The notes beneath the pieces were generated by a model. That model had not been told where the DNA came from and did not search any database. It was given only the letters and a program-made list of their open reading frames with translations. The translations under genes were made by a program, and so were the position numbers. Positions 1 to 11,600 of a stretch of 64,000 nucleotides of DNA are shown here, one piece after another. The stretch comes from Branchiostoma belcheri. Its lineage: Eukaryota > Chordata > Leptocardii > Amphioxiformes > Branchiostomatidae. Numbering within the stretch: position 1 is the first letter of the stretch; every line of letters starts with the position of its first letter. The DNA is taken from NCBI RefSeq assembly GCF_001625305.1, contig NW_017804353.1:1995494-2059493 (forward strand), written 5' to 3'.

Positions 1-2
1 AC

Positions 3-100
3 TTACTCCGGAGTAATATTTTTACTCCAAAACGGAGTAATAGTTACTCCGGAGTAATATTTACTCCAAAAATACTTACTCCGGAGTAATATTTTACTCC
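3..100. repeat. Palindromic TTACTCC/GGAGTAA minisatellite at the left edge
   Basis: The 14-bp perfect palindrome TTACTCCGGAGTAA occurs at 3-16, 44-57 and 76-89. Further half-sites TTACTCC lie at 22-28, 61-67 and 94-100, and GGAGTAA at 34-40. About ten half-sites therefore fall within 100 bp, separated by A/T-rich linkers. The array probably continues to the left of the window. It could be a minisatellite or the end of a larger fold-back element; the sequence here does not decide between them. Confidence 0.85.
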
Positions 101-126
101 GGTAGCAACACGTTTATATCGATATA

Positions 127-164
127 TGTATACACACGCATACATACACATACATACACACACC
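127..164. repeat. CA/CATA microsatellite
   Basis: A short imperfect run of alternating CA and CATA units. It is simple sequence and has no coding potential. Confidence 0.75.
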
Positions 165-497
165 AGTGAAGACTTGTGCTTCTGCTGCTGCTTCTTCTGC
201 TGATACGCCATGGCTTTTTTTGTCTCGATCTTCCCTCGCTGTCGACGGATTTGTACGAAAGGTTTGTCTCCGCAAGTGGCACTGGTTTCTCGCCGGTTTC
301 TGTTGCCACTTTATACAATTTCTGACCGACTCCCACAGACCGTCCACCAATCGCCGTGAAGTACGTCACCTACTTCACATGCAGACCAATCGACTACTCC
401 GGATCCTCAGAGCAAGTCACCAACGCTTGCCATGCGGCCAATCAGCTACTACAGAGGTTGACGTTAACCACGCCCACGACAGGTTTCCCAGGTTACC

Positions 498-625
498 GGG
501 GTCAAAAGTGCACACTGACCTTTATCTGACCCGCAATTTAGCTCATTAGCTAAAATTTTGCATACATTCGTCTACATTTGCATACATATGCATATCCTTA
601 GCATAATGACGGTGACCTCTGACCC
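498..625. promoter_or_regulatory. Cluster of nuclear-receptor half-sites including a DR1
   Basis: GGGTCA (499-504), TGACCT (516-521) and TGACCC (527-532) are followed by TGACCT-c-TGACCC (613-625). The last reads on the minus strand as two AGGTCA-type hexamers spaced by one base (DR1), the classical RXR/HNF4/COUP-TF arrangement. Nothing shows that this is used, and no gene lies close by. Chance occurrence over 64 kb is possible. Confidence 0.15.
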
Positions 626-653
626 GCACCGCCTCGCACCGCCTGCACCGCCT
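626..653. repeat. Three copies of GCACCGCCT
   Basis: Nearly tandem 9-mers at 626-634, 636-644 and 645-653. A minor short tandem repeat. Confidence 0.8.
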
Positions 654-2227
654 GAATAATGTACATCAGCGTGTCGACTATATACTACTATTGTCATCTA
701 TCTTCAAACGACTTTACATCGGAGTAATGATTTCCGTTAAAGATTTTCGGGCCCTTCAATTGTTTTCCTTTAGGTCAGGGTCATGATAAGGTGCTTGTAA
801 TAAAATAATTGCTATAAACCTGCTTGAAATAAACGTGACTTGAGATAAAGTTTCTGACCCTCGCTTTTTATTACTTTCATTCAATCTGCGATGTAGATTG
901 CGTTACAATGCCCTCATCGACGTAAGAGCGCCATAAATGACAATCAATGCCGCGATACTTTCTGTAAAAGGGCAATATCAAGGTACAAGAAGCAATTAGT
1001 GTCCCTTCTCGTATAAATCTGTTACACAATCGAGACAGGGGGTTCTGTCTAAGACGGAATGAATGACAAGATATGTCACATCCTATGAAGCGTATTATGA
1101 GGATGAAATTTTAATCTGAGGCTATTGTTATCCATTTTAAGGGTCTTGAATTCATCATTCAAATTTTGTCATATTCTCCAAACAAATTACAAGAAATATG
1201 AAGATGGAAAACATTTATAATGACTGCTTCTCCATTATTGCTACCATACATTCAACATGACTCATCATACAGTCCAATACACAGGCTACCTAATGGCATT
1301 AAACGTGCCAGTTTTCTTTCTTTTTAAACCCCAGGTATTGCCTTGTATATTAGTCCGCGTGAATGCGTCGCGTGGCCCGTGTCGGATACTTCAGCTTCAT
1401 GATCCCATAACCTTGACATTATAAAGAAGAATGGAACAATGAAGACAGGAGGGATGGTAATGTTGTGTGTGCAGATTGGATCGGTACAGCGTGATAAACC
1501 TGTAATGTACGATATTCCCTAACTAGAGTGTCTGTCGTGACGCACACCAGTAATTTGCTCCAGGTAGACATGAGTTGACGTTATGATGAATAACTTTTCT
1601 GCCCACTATTTTGAAACCCATTAAGGTACTGACAGCAATAGGCATCACATCATCTTAGAAGGTATGTCTGCCATATAAATGTATTTAGAAATTAGCAAGA
1701 GATATTTAGAATGTAGCAAGGATATTGGTTAGGTTTAAAATTTGTGACAATACCGAGTTAAGTTTACCATAACTCGCCCTAAATCCCTTTTCGTGTATCT
1801 GTCCAACAAATGACTTGCAATTTGCATTGAACATAGGTTGAGAATATATGCAGATATGCCATTATCTCCATTTTGTAGATACTGCCGTTTAAGAGGACTT
1901 CAGTCCGGCTATTGGTAATTGTCATGCTAAATGTAGCATCGCTTGTATCAATGTACTGATACTGATGAGGATATACCCGGATATGGTGTTGCCAATGTGC
2001 CACGATCTTCCTATGTAGTTGTACTGGCTATAGTTGGACCTCGGCATATAGCGTGAGTTCCTGTAGCTGAAGACTTGTTCTGCTCTTCCTAGTCGAGCAT
2101 TCTGACCAAGACCTTAATCGGAAGACAGGCCCTTGGCCTTGGACCCCATGTCCGGAGGGAAGAGGAAGTTTGGTTCTCTGATGCCATCTTAAACAAATAC
2201 TGAAACTGCACAGTTCTAGTTTTTTTT

Positions 2228-2419
2228 CCAGAACCGTGCTTCATCCATGCAGATCCATGCTCAGCCACGGTTCTGGATGGTCCACGAGAATCCAGAACCA
2301 AGCTTGCGGCAAGTCTATATTCTTCGATGCTCGAAGACAATCCAGAACCATGCCTGATCCTATAGCATATTAAACCCTAGTCCGACCAGACAGAGAACTA
2401 GATAGGCACAGATCTGGAT
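2228..2419. repeat. CCAGAACCGTG inverted-repeat family, copy cluster 1
   Basis: CCAGAACCGTG (2228-2238) is perfectly inverted at 2266-2276 around a 27-nt spacer. A second, imperfect pair follows: ATCCAGAACCATGCCT (2340-2355) against AGGCACAGATCTGGAT (2404-2419), 12 of 16 positions complementary. The same ends recur around 28.5-28.9 kb in this window. This suggests a small non-autonomous DNA element (MITE-like). No target-site duplication could be confirmed. Confidence 0.5.
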
Positions 2420-2862
2420 ACAACCGTTCTCGGCCGGCGAGTGCAGCCTGCCTACTGACAGATGTATCCCTTCCGCCAGTTAACTCTCTAACGAGTGTGC
2501 GGGATTTTTATCCGTGGCCAGATGAGATCCTGGATTCTGACCTGGCGCTATCTCAGTTTTACACCCTGTGCTACAATTCCAAAAACGTGCACAACAAACC
2601 CACCTCCAAGATTGAAATTGATTTTCGGGCTGTGTTACAACTTTTCACATGATAGTAAAGTTTTGCATTAGTAGTCCTTTGCCAGAGATGTCAAATAAGC
2701 TATGATTATTTGCCTTAGATTCATGTTTTACTGAGCATACGTTATCTTCAGATCCTATAATAATCCACAGTGCCGTTTGTGCATTTGTCTTTTCCACCCA
2801 ATGCCTATCGGGCAACGTTAACGACAGTTAAAAGATTATACTTCTTACCAGTTGCTGGTGAT

Positions 2863-2944
2863 TTGTTATTGGCTCATGTTTCACAACATTCATGAAAACT
2901 GCTTATCTGGGCAGAGACGCACAGATATCACAGGTATCCTTGAC
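2863..2944. repeat. 82-bp direct repeat, copy 1
   Basis: It matches 3279-3360 with 4 mismatches and no indel over 82 bp. The copies lie 416 bp apart and the flanks are unrelated. It is either a segmental micro-duplication or two insertions of a short element. No coding content is recognised. Confidence 0.9.
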
Positions 2945-3278
2945 GATGGAAAGTGTATTCAACAATTCCTCGTCAAACAGTTACCTAAATCCTTCAATGC
3001 TCACAATGATGAGTAACTTTAACAATGTGGTCACGGTGTGATGGTCGTTATTGACAACATACCGACAGGGAGCTCCTCCGTACTATCTTTATGTGTGCCA
3101 ATACGACAAAAAGTCACTGAAAAGTTTTATGGTAATATGTTAATGCTGCAAAAGGGAGAATGATATTGTCTTGACACAAAAATGTACAAATAGTGCATAA
3201 ATCTGGAGGCAATATCTTTGCTCGCTCACGGTAAAAGAAACTAAAAAAACTTAAAAGATATATTGACGATGTATCAAC

Positions 3279-3360
3279 TTGTTATTGACTCATGTTTCAC
3301 GACATTCATGATAACTACTTATCTGGGCAGAGACGCACAGATATCACAGGTATCCTTGAC
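3279..3360. repeat. 82-bp direct repeat, copy 2
   Basis: Second copy of 2863-2944. The junctions are sharp on both sides: upstream and downstream bases diverge at once. Confidence 0.9.
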
Positions 3361-5997
3361 ATTGCCGCCTACTTTTGTCCAGTGCTTGAAAGAGGTGACT
3401 TTCTTTGTCTCAATTTTTTAGAGGGCAGATTAAAATCAATACGCATGAAGATGTCCGCCATAAATCAGGTCTGTTTGCCCTTACGGTACTAATGATGCAA
3501 TCTAAGGGCCGAGTGCACCGAATAATAGCGATGCTCTTCCAACCTGATCATCCAGGCCCGGGTACATTAATCCAAATTATAACACTACCCCAGCAGAGAG
3601 TCTACTATCGCTTCGAACCAGTTCTGCGTGAAGTTCCGCGGCAGATGCTTCAACCCGTGGCGGCGCAGCAGATATTGCATCTCGGAGCAATTTCCCGCCG
3701 TCTTTATGCTCTTATTACGGCTAATTCTGTGCGGATTCCGGGGAAAGCGTTTGCGTGGCGTAGCGGGATTGATAGGGTTGAGGACAGGATGGAGAACCGC
3801 GCCTTTCTTATCCTGCCATCTTTCGGATGATGGATGTGCTGTAAGCTCCAAGTTAGACTCGGGAGGTTGGAGGCGATTCATCACGTTATTTCATATCTGT
3901 CAGCAGAGATTCCGTCTGGGGACAGACTGGGACGCGGTGACGGAGTGTTGGGTGCGCTCCGCAGACTAGTCTGTCTCCGTCTTCCCGGGAAGTTCACACC
4001 GGCCGGGACTATTAAGCAGGTGTGTGTTTGTGTGAAGTATTTACTGTCTCCAGTGTTGCATTATACGAGCCTCTCTAGTTCATTGTCACGTTTTGTTCCT
4101 TGATGACGGTTCTAGTCCCTTGATAGATGTGCTCATTGAACTTAATGCCATTAAGATTCATTAATCAGCGAGCAAGGCGTCAATTATTCCTTGGAAGAGC
4201 GCGCCTTGCATGGGAATCGCAGTACTATGTAACGATGCGATTATTCAATTCACTGCGAAATATGAACTTACTCTTTATACACATATTTCAAGGACACACT
4301 ATTACCAAAGTGTCCTTTAGTTGAGTCAAATTCGCATTAATATTTCTAGACAGGGCAATATTGAGAGTAGATCTTTTGGTGGTAAGCAGACAGCTCTTTG
4401 CTAGTTCCCAGACATATTTTCAGACTTTTTGCTTATTCTTTGCTCGTCCTCAGATTCTCAATACGCAATAACGCCAGCCACTGACTCTACGTCATGATTT
4501 TCATTTATTGAAATCATGCCCAGCTTCTCGCAGACTGCTGTGTCATGTGCATTTATTATTTCAAGAAAGCAACAATGTTTTTTTTAAGACTGGTCAGATC
4601 GTCCTAAGTCTTGAACCATTCAGCAGGCATTTCTTGACTAAGAACTTATTTTCTGTCATCCTTATTTCATGCCAAAATTATGTACATGAAAACTGTCGTC
4701 GCAACAAACCTAATTAACATCTTAATTAGTCGGCAAGTATTAGGGGATGATGTGAAAGTTAATTTTATATGCATAAATTGATTAATGTAATGAATATTCT
4801 AAACAACCACAGTAGAATTTGATGAGCTGTTGATGAGCTGGGAAAAACATTGACTAGACTTTTTATTGGCGTCCTTACTCAACTACACATTGGCGACTTG
4901 TGTGCCTCTTTGGTGCGATAAATTTAAATCCCTGAACCAATTATCAGGGATTTATCCTTAAATATACTACATAAACGACAACAAAATAGTTATGGATAAT
5001 CCCCGATCTTACAAAATCAATGTCAAGGTTCCAGACGACTGTGCAAAGGTATTATTCCTGATGTATTCTGGCGTCTTCCTGTAGAAAAACTTAATTAGAA
5101 GATTAATACTAATACATAGTGTAGCTCAGCGCACTGAGGCAAAGAAAATCCAAGGACGGCAGACGACGGTCCTGAGAGATAATACAACGCCTCTGCATTG
5201 CAAACGACTCTACAGGGCTGTCTGCAACAAGGGACTTAAAGGGCAAATTTTGCACTTGACAAGTTTATTAGTCCTCGTTGACTGAGCATGCCATTTACTC
5301 TGTTTGTTTGCTTGTATATGTTATGATGCGTGGCAATTAGAAAGAGAAGACTAAAACAATGATATGGTAATAGGATCATCAATAAATACGAGAAATCGAA
5401 CATGGCATTGTATAGTTTTAAAGATTTAGAATAGTGTTCTGGTTACAACGTTGTTATCTTTTACTCTATGCAAAGCAAACGTGGTGATTTGCTGAGCATG
5501 CACGGACAATTTCAACTTTGCCTGAAGGCGATCACGAGAAGTTTGCTAATGGTTCTTTCACCAACACCAGAATTCGCTAGGAGGCACACAGAGACATCAA
5601 AGGAATTGCTGCGTTACTGGGAATTGACATCTGTCACTAGTTCAGACGTCAGAAGCGTGTCAAGAACACACTCAACGACAGGAGACTACTTAAGGCTCTG
5701 TGTGTTTGCTGAAGATAAGAGTCTTCCTCATGACGGCAGAGACACTTAGAGAACGTTCGGGAATACAATGGCGTCTGTGCATTGAAAAGTTTACTCTCTT
5801 TATAGCTCAAACAACTTGGACTGTCAGAATGTTACTAAAGAGTTGATGGCATTTTAAGTGGTCTTACAGTGTCAATGGTTTATTGTGATCAATACCACTC
5901 AAGCTGTTGTGTTAAGCCGATGGGCGGCTATACCGGCTATACAGATACCAAAATCATATATTACATGCAAGAAACACAGAACTACTTGGGCACTAAC
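3361..5997. other. Intergenic, no supported gene; one strong hairpin
   Basis: 3.6-3.96 kb is relatively GC-rich and open in several frames on both strands (up to 141 codons), but no family is recognisable and the frames overlap, so no gene is called. A perfect 11-bp inverted repeat, TAAATCCCTGA (4925-4935) and its complement (4944-4954), encloses an 8-nt loop. The rest looks like unique A/T-rich sequence. Confidence 0.55.
4925..4954. repeat. Perfect 11-bp stem, 8-nt loop hairpin
   Basis: TAAATCCCTGA at 4925-4935 pairs with TCAGGGATTTA at 4944-4954, with loop ACCAATTA between. No run of T follows and there is no neighbouring gene. It could be a residue of a small inverted-repeat element. Confidence 0.8.
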
Positions 5998-6125
5998 TTT
6001 TGTAATTTTTGTAACTTTTGTAACTTTACGTTTGTAATATATGTATGTAAATATGAATGTGTAGACCACAGGAAGAATAGCCTCTTATGAGGCTAATTGT
6101 GGATCTGAATAAAACTGAACTGAAA
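5998..6125 (+). mobile_element. 3' end of a retroposon (LINE/SINE tail), truncated
   Basis: TTTTGTAA is repeated at 5998, 6007 and 6016, followed by an A/T-rich stretch and then a compound stem-loop. The outer stem is CCACA (6066-6070) with TGTGG (6098-6102); the inner stem is TAGCCTC (6078-6084), loop TTAT, GAGGCTA (6089-6095). AATAAA lies at 6108-6113, and a short CTGAA-type repeat tail follows. A conserved 3' hairpin, poly(A) signal and simple-repeat tail is the usual layout of CR1/L2-like non-LTR elements and the SINEs that borrow their tails. No open frame upstream belongs to it, as expected for a 5'-truncated copy. The family is an inference. Confidence 0.45.
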
Positions 6126-8873
6126 ACTAACTCCAAAACATGGGCTATGGATTGGGCAGCCATATGCCACTAACATTACCTGCACTAGACCCTCCTTCAG
6201 TATTTACACCAAGGTCGCCCGGACCAGAGTTTCGAACCTTGAACTACATGACCGTTAATAACTTCTCATTGTAAATTGCCAACTCACCCAGTGGAGGTCA
6301 GGAACAGTCTGATAATTTCACGCCTCATTAGATTCCTCCCAAATATTGATATTCGATATGAGGCCCTGCATATTCAAGCATTGTAATCTGCCGCCCAAAG
6401 GGGAGTCACGATCCAGGAGAGACTGGTACAAGGCACTATCAACGCACGGTCTCCTCTGAGGAAGTGATATCTTTGCTCCAGACATACCCTATCGATCTGC
6501 CCACCTGCAGGGTAGTGGTCTCTTCGCGGGATTGGTATTGATGTCTGCCTGCACTGGTCTGACCGTTAATTGGTATTGATATCTTCAGCATCTAATATGT
6601 TCTGTGCGTTCTAGGGTCTGTTGTTTAATTGTTATTGATAGCTTGAAGATATAGTCGGGTATGTAGGTGATGGTGATGACTTTGTTTGAATGTTTTAATC
6701 TCCAGTAAGACATGTATAACAATTACAACACATTTCGTACCAGACTTTTCAATAACAATAAAACATGTGTTTAATAAGCTGTTAGGCACATCATATATGC
6801 ATTAAAATCTTATTGGAGCATCAAATATCTTACATTATTTTGCACTCAATACAAAATTTGAATATTTCATATGTAGAAATATTAAAAGAGAATAAAATAC
6901 CGCATTGAAATATTGTAGAGAATAAGTAACTGTCTACCATTTGACAGACATTAAAACTGATGTTGAAGTTTCCAGGTTTATTTCCCAGTTGAAATTGCAT
7001 GTCATTCCCTTCTACATAACCGGTTCTTGAAGACGTTCAATCTCGGTTCGTGGCCCGAAAATGACGGTTACGCTTATGACGGCAATATTTCCCAAAAGAG
7101 AATGAAGCACACCGTGAACATGAACTTCCTGCCATTGCAGCACAGGGGATGTTGCCTTACAGCTCCTTCACTGTATCTTCACCATGGTTTGAGTGCACAT
7201 GATGATTCGGATTTCCCTTGTGTTTGCAGAAAACATCATCGTATTCAAGCTATGTCAATTCAAGCTAGCTTTACATCTTCTCACTAGTCTGCTTATTCCC
7301 ATGGCCCAGTTACCTACAGATCTAGCCTTCAACAACCGCAATGAATTCGAACGACCTCACACATACATATTATGTAAGGTCTTGTTTGACAAATCGTGTG
7401 ATTTTGGAAAGTCTTCATGGCATCAAAGTTGGAGCATCAATTATCATCACTCTTCACTTATCGGCAATGGCCATATGCTCCTTATTCATGACAGAAGGAA
7501 GCTACCCTATAGCCCCAGATACAGCTATAGTACCACCTACACACACAGGTGAGAACCACGTCATTCCTAAGAACTCCCTTGTACCTAAGGGAACAGAAAC
7601 CGGGCTTGACACATTATGAAACATTATATAACCGACAGCACAGTAAGAGGCTTCTGGTACAGTTGGCGGTTAGAAATACCCGTACTACACTGATGAGGCT
7701 ACCATTAAGCCGTGGAATGGGTATTAGTGTATCAAATATTTACGATCCCGCATTAATGAAACGGGGGGTTTTAGAGTGCCTCTTTTGTAAGGATGTCGGT
7801 GATTTGCTGATTCTCCAATAAGTCTCGAATATTGGGTTCGTGATGTATGAAACAATTTGCTAAGAGCTACTGTCTGGTTTGATTTATAAGTAAAAAATAT
7901 CAACATCAATTTTAAATCCCTTGTAGACGTCTCCTGTTTCTGTTTGACACTGGGGCTAACTGGAGGTAATCCTCTTTACCAAGGCAAAGTGCTTACATGG
8001 GGCAGAGTGCTTACATGGGGGCAGGTTACTCCAACTCTTACAAAAAGGCTGCCAATAGTTATCTACGTTATGTAACTAGTATCAGTGAAGGGCTGTTCTC
8101 TGGCCGTCCTTCTTTATAAATCGGTGTCAATACAGTTTTGCAAGATGCTCATTTTAACGACTAATGGATCTGTTCCGTAGACGATAACTTGTATCCTAAT
8201 TCCTGTGTGACAATAGTGATGATGTCCGACGTTACTCACGGTGGATAACAATTGCTTTTCGACATTGACCAAATGTCCCTCGAGCCCATTAAGAAATACC
8301 CAAAGGGCCTAGCTTTGGTGTACAAGCTTGCTACAGCTTAATAGTCCAGGTACATCGCCGCGGCGGCCAGCAGCACCACCACAGGCACGCACCCGCAACA
8401 CGAGCGTAGTTTCAGGCTGGAGTCTATATTTTCTTACTGACTAAATGCAACTCCTGGCTGCTGTTCTCCCAATAGGAGCAGGATTGATTAAATCAGGTAG
8501 ATACTTACACTTACTGGGTCTTACACCGGAGGGTTTCTGTTTACTCTATCAACGTGGAATCGTATGATTGTGCAATAATGTACGAGGCCGAAAGTTGTGC
8601 AACCGGGAAACAAACTATATCCTCAGGAGTCGATATCATTGCATTTCAAATCGAAACTAGATATGCACTCTATGGTGTTGCTTGTCTGGTACAGCATCAG
8701 AAAGGCACGTATCTCACTAGACTTTCTCTGACCTGCCATGGGCATTGCTCTATTAATGGAGGTCCTGTCCTCTCGCTATCATGATCTATCTCTGTTCCGG
8801 TCAGTTAAGAGCTGTCGAACATTTATGGCTGTATAAACGACATTGGCCGTACGAAGGAAACAATTGCTCTCTA
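6126..8873. other. Intergenic, no supported gene
   Basis: TTGGTATTGAT-like words recur at about 6532, 6571 and 6629, suggesting decayed local duplications. An 18-bp unit is tandemly doubled at 7984-8019. A GC-rich patch lies near 8355-8400. Open frames between 7.0 and 7.9 kb are short, overlap on both strands and have no recognisable domain. Confidence 0.55.
7984..8019. repeat. Two tandem 18-bp units
   Basis: GCAAAGTGCTTACATGGG (7984-8001) and GCAGAGTGCTTACATGGG (8002-8019) differ at one base. Confidence 0.85.
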
Positions 8874-9170
8874 CACCAATATACCCGTAAAGTGTGCACG
8901 GTCCATAGGAATGTGACCTAGTTCCAAAGTTTGCTAACCTAATATCGTAATATTCTTTCGTCTGCAATTCAGTAGAGCTTACTGCAGTCGACTTTATCAT
9001 ACATTTATCACACCATAACCAATATACCCGTTAAGTCTACACGGTTCATGAGGATATTGTGATTTACTTTCAAAGTTTGTTGACCTAACATCCTATTCTT
9101 TTGTCTGCACTTCAGACAAGCAGACGACAGTCGGCTTTATCATATATTTTTCGCACGCATTTATCACAAT
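8874..9170. repeat. Diverged tandem duplication of a ~140-150 bp unit
   Basis: The first unit (about 8874-9013) starts ACCAATATACCCGT and ends TTTATCATACATTTATCACA. The second (about 9016-9170) repeats the same order of words: AATATACCCGTTAAG, CACGGTTCAT, CAAAGTTTG, ACCTAACATC, TTTTGTCTGCA, CTTTATCATATAT, TTTATCACA. Many substitutions and small indels separate them, so the duplication is old. Confidence 0.75.
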
Positions 9171-11600
9171 TTTCACCGCTCAGGGCGTAAGGATTGATTT
9201 ATCATCTAGATCATGGAGATCACGGGAGATTTGATAGCTTTTACTGTTTCTTTCAAGTAAAACGTCACTACTTCAGGACGGTCTAATTTTATGACACGCT
9301 GAACGTTCTCTCGGATTTTGTAACTTCCAAAGGGACGTTCATGCTGGCATGCAGCTTTGCGCACATGTCCCTCCTGAGGGCCAAGCAGACGCCAACTCAG
9401 TGCCCTTCTCCCATGGATGTCACCCGAGATAAGTACCGTATTGATGCAATCAAATCAAATATATGGCGGTACTAATTTCCCAGCAGACCTCGCGCAGACA
9501 ATGGGAACCCATTTGTAAGGTTCTTTCAACAGACGAAAGTCTTGGTGATGGGATTCTGTTTTTTCACCTGTATACGCGATGGTTTGACACACGGAAAACA
9601 TCAAAATTTACCTTGCCTGGTTTATTCTGCAAACATCTTTACCAGTGAAATATGCCCCGCCGCCCAAAGCCCGGATTCAGGGGACCCATCGACCATGCGC
9701 ACTTCATTTACAGGGTGGTTCGATCCAGCCGGTGTGACTGTTGTTATGCCTCCCACATGTTCTCTCCCTGGCTGAAATGTGCCCCGTCTCGCACATCCAA
9801 TTTTCTGGCTAGATCAGCTCCTCCCAAAGGCTCGTGTGATGAGGGGACTACATTTGCTGTGCAGATCTTTTAGTGTACGTCAGACTTCTGAAGAAAACGC
9901 TGAAAGATCTTGAATTCATAAAGTTTTCTATGGTTGACTTTTGATTACATATCATGATTATTAGAGTTAACGAGTAGAAGTTCCCGGATGCTGATACAAT
10001 TGAGGATGATTTATGATCTTCCTGTGCATGAGTGATCGTGAATGACTGCAACATGCCATTCGTGGTAACATCAGAACAGCATTTATTGTCATATCTGTCT
10101 TATATCTCATATATCATTTTAAACAATCATGTATGCCTTTCATCAGAATGTGAATCTGCAAATTTGATCAATTGTTTTAACGTTCTACTTTTGTTGTCTT
10201 CACATTTACTCTGAGCAGAGGCTAATGCATCGTGACCAAAAATTGCTGGTGACAAGTGCAGTGCATTTCAAAATGTACCACAAATCAAAAACTGTGCCCT
10301 TTGATCATACCAACCCAGCGTAGCCACTTCCAGGTCATTGACCATTAAGTAACGATCCACTTCATCAGAATCTACGGCCGCACGTAATCCTGGTGAGAGC
10401 CTGGATACACTTAGAGGAAAATTCCTTGCCCTTATCTTAATAGCATTGGCTTGTGGCCACAATGTGAATAACCTTTCTTACTCCCTGTCCCAAAATAACC
10501 CAGTCCAAGCCTTAGATTTTCTTTTACTTTGTGGCCAGTTTTGATTATCTTAGGATGACCTTTAAGTCACAGCTGGAGATAAATCAGGTACAGGAGAATA
10601 GCGGCTGACTACTTCTCTGTGCTTGATGGACCATAAAGAAGGCTATAAAAACCCAGAGCTAAGACGTCAAGGACAGGAAAAGTTACTAAGCTTTGTAGGC
10701 GAAGTAAAGTAGACCTCCATTATTGTAATAAAACGAAGTTTTGAAGCGTGGATCTATGCTCCTTCTGTGTGAACATTGATTTTGTGCTGCAGACAGGTCT
10801 AAGAAACATGGGGAAGTAAATATTAAGAACGGTGTAATTACTTAGGGTCTTTGTATGAAGAATTACCCTCTTAACAAATTTAAACTGCGTGGTACATTAG
10901 TTGACATTTCAGCTTGGTGATAAGATTCATAAAGAAAATCGAATAATGCGCCCGTTACACAGTATATATCAAATCTGAGACGACATTACGTTGAGTTGTG
11001 ATCAACAGTTGTGTAATCGATAGGCGTCAAGATTAGGAATTCCAACACTCCATCAGTAGCACAAACCAACAAGGTGAACTGTCCTCCACAATGGTTTTCT
11101 TGGCACCAAAGGGCACAACAAACTTGACACATTCAGTTAATGCACATTGGTTATTTTATCTGCACTTTTTCCACAATGAGGTGCCTACTGCCCTATACTG
11201 TGTTCATCTGTGTGTTAACGTTCTCAACAATACGTAATGCCCAGTGCCATACCTATACTAACTACCCACCGATCATGATAGAAGTGGTAGGTTAGAACCG
11301 ACATCATTTAAGCTATAATTACCTGTGATTAAGTCATAATTGATCAGCTGACGAATCATACGTATGATCCATAATGGCATGAGGTGACCGCCGAGTGCCA
11401 TGAAAACTAATATTCAGGCCATGCACATTATTATTGATCAATATTCAGCGGGGAGCCGAGAAAAATCGCTACCGCCAGGATCCTCCCGTCCTTTTTCAAT
11501 TGATAAGAGTCACCATCTAATTGGAACAGACGCATCAACCTCGCATGTATCATTGTTTTACTTAAGGCAATCTATTATCCCGCCCGACCTAATGAAATAA
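9171..11600. other. Intergenic, no supported gene
   Basis: No convincing coding or RNA signal. The one item of note is the TATA plus AATAAA pair described for 10641-10733. The remaining short frames have no recognisable domain. Confidence 0.55.
10641..10733 (+). promoter_or_regulatory. Possible solo LTR core: TATA box and poly(A) signal
   Basis: CTATAAAAACCC starts at about 10641, and AATAAA follows about 85 bp downstream (10728-10733). Promoter and polyadenylation signal at this spacing are what an LTR U3-R region shows. I could not find TG...CA ends with a target-site duplication, nor an internal retroelement region. It could equally be a chance pair or an isolated promoter. Confidence 0.15.

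Larger units (their letters stand above)
165..2227. other. Intergenic, no supported gene
   Basis: Several short open frames on both strands of 100-550 have no recognisable domain, and none is longer than expected by chance. The block contains CCAAT-like pentamers near 346, 384 and 437, an octamer ATTTGCAT near 576, and the three-copy unit GCACCGCCT (626-653). From about 660 to 2227 I see only A/T-rich unique-looking sequence without structure. Confidence 0.6.

Noticed and set aside
3405..3884. Opposing open frames of 141 (+) and 99 (-) codons in a GC-richer patch
   Set aside because: No recognisable domain. They overlap on opposite strands, and runs of this length are expected by chance in 64 kb.
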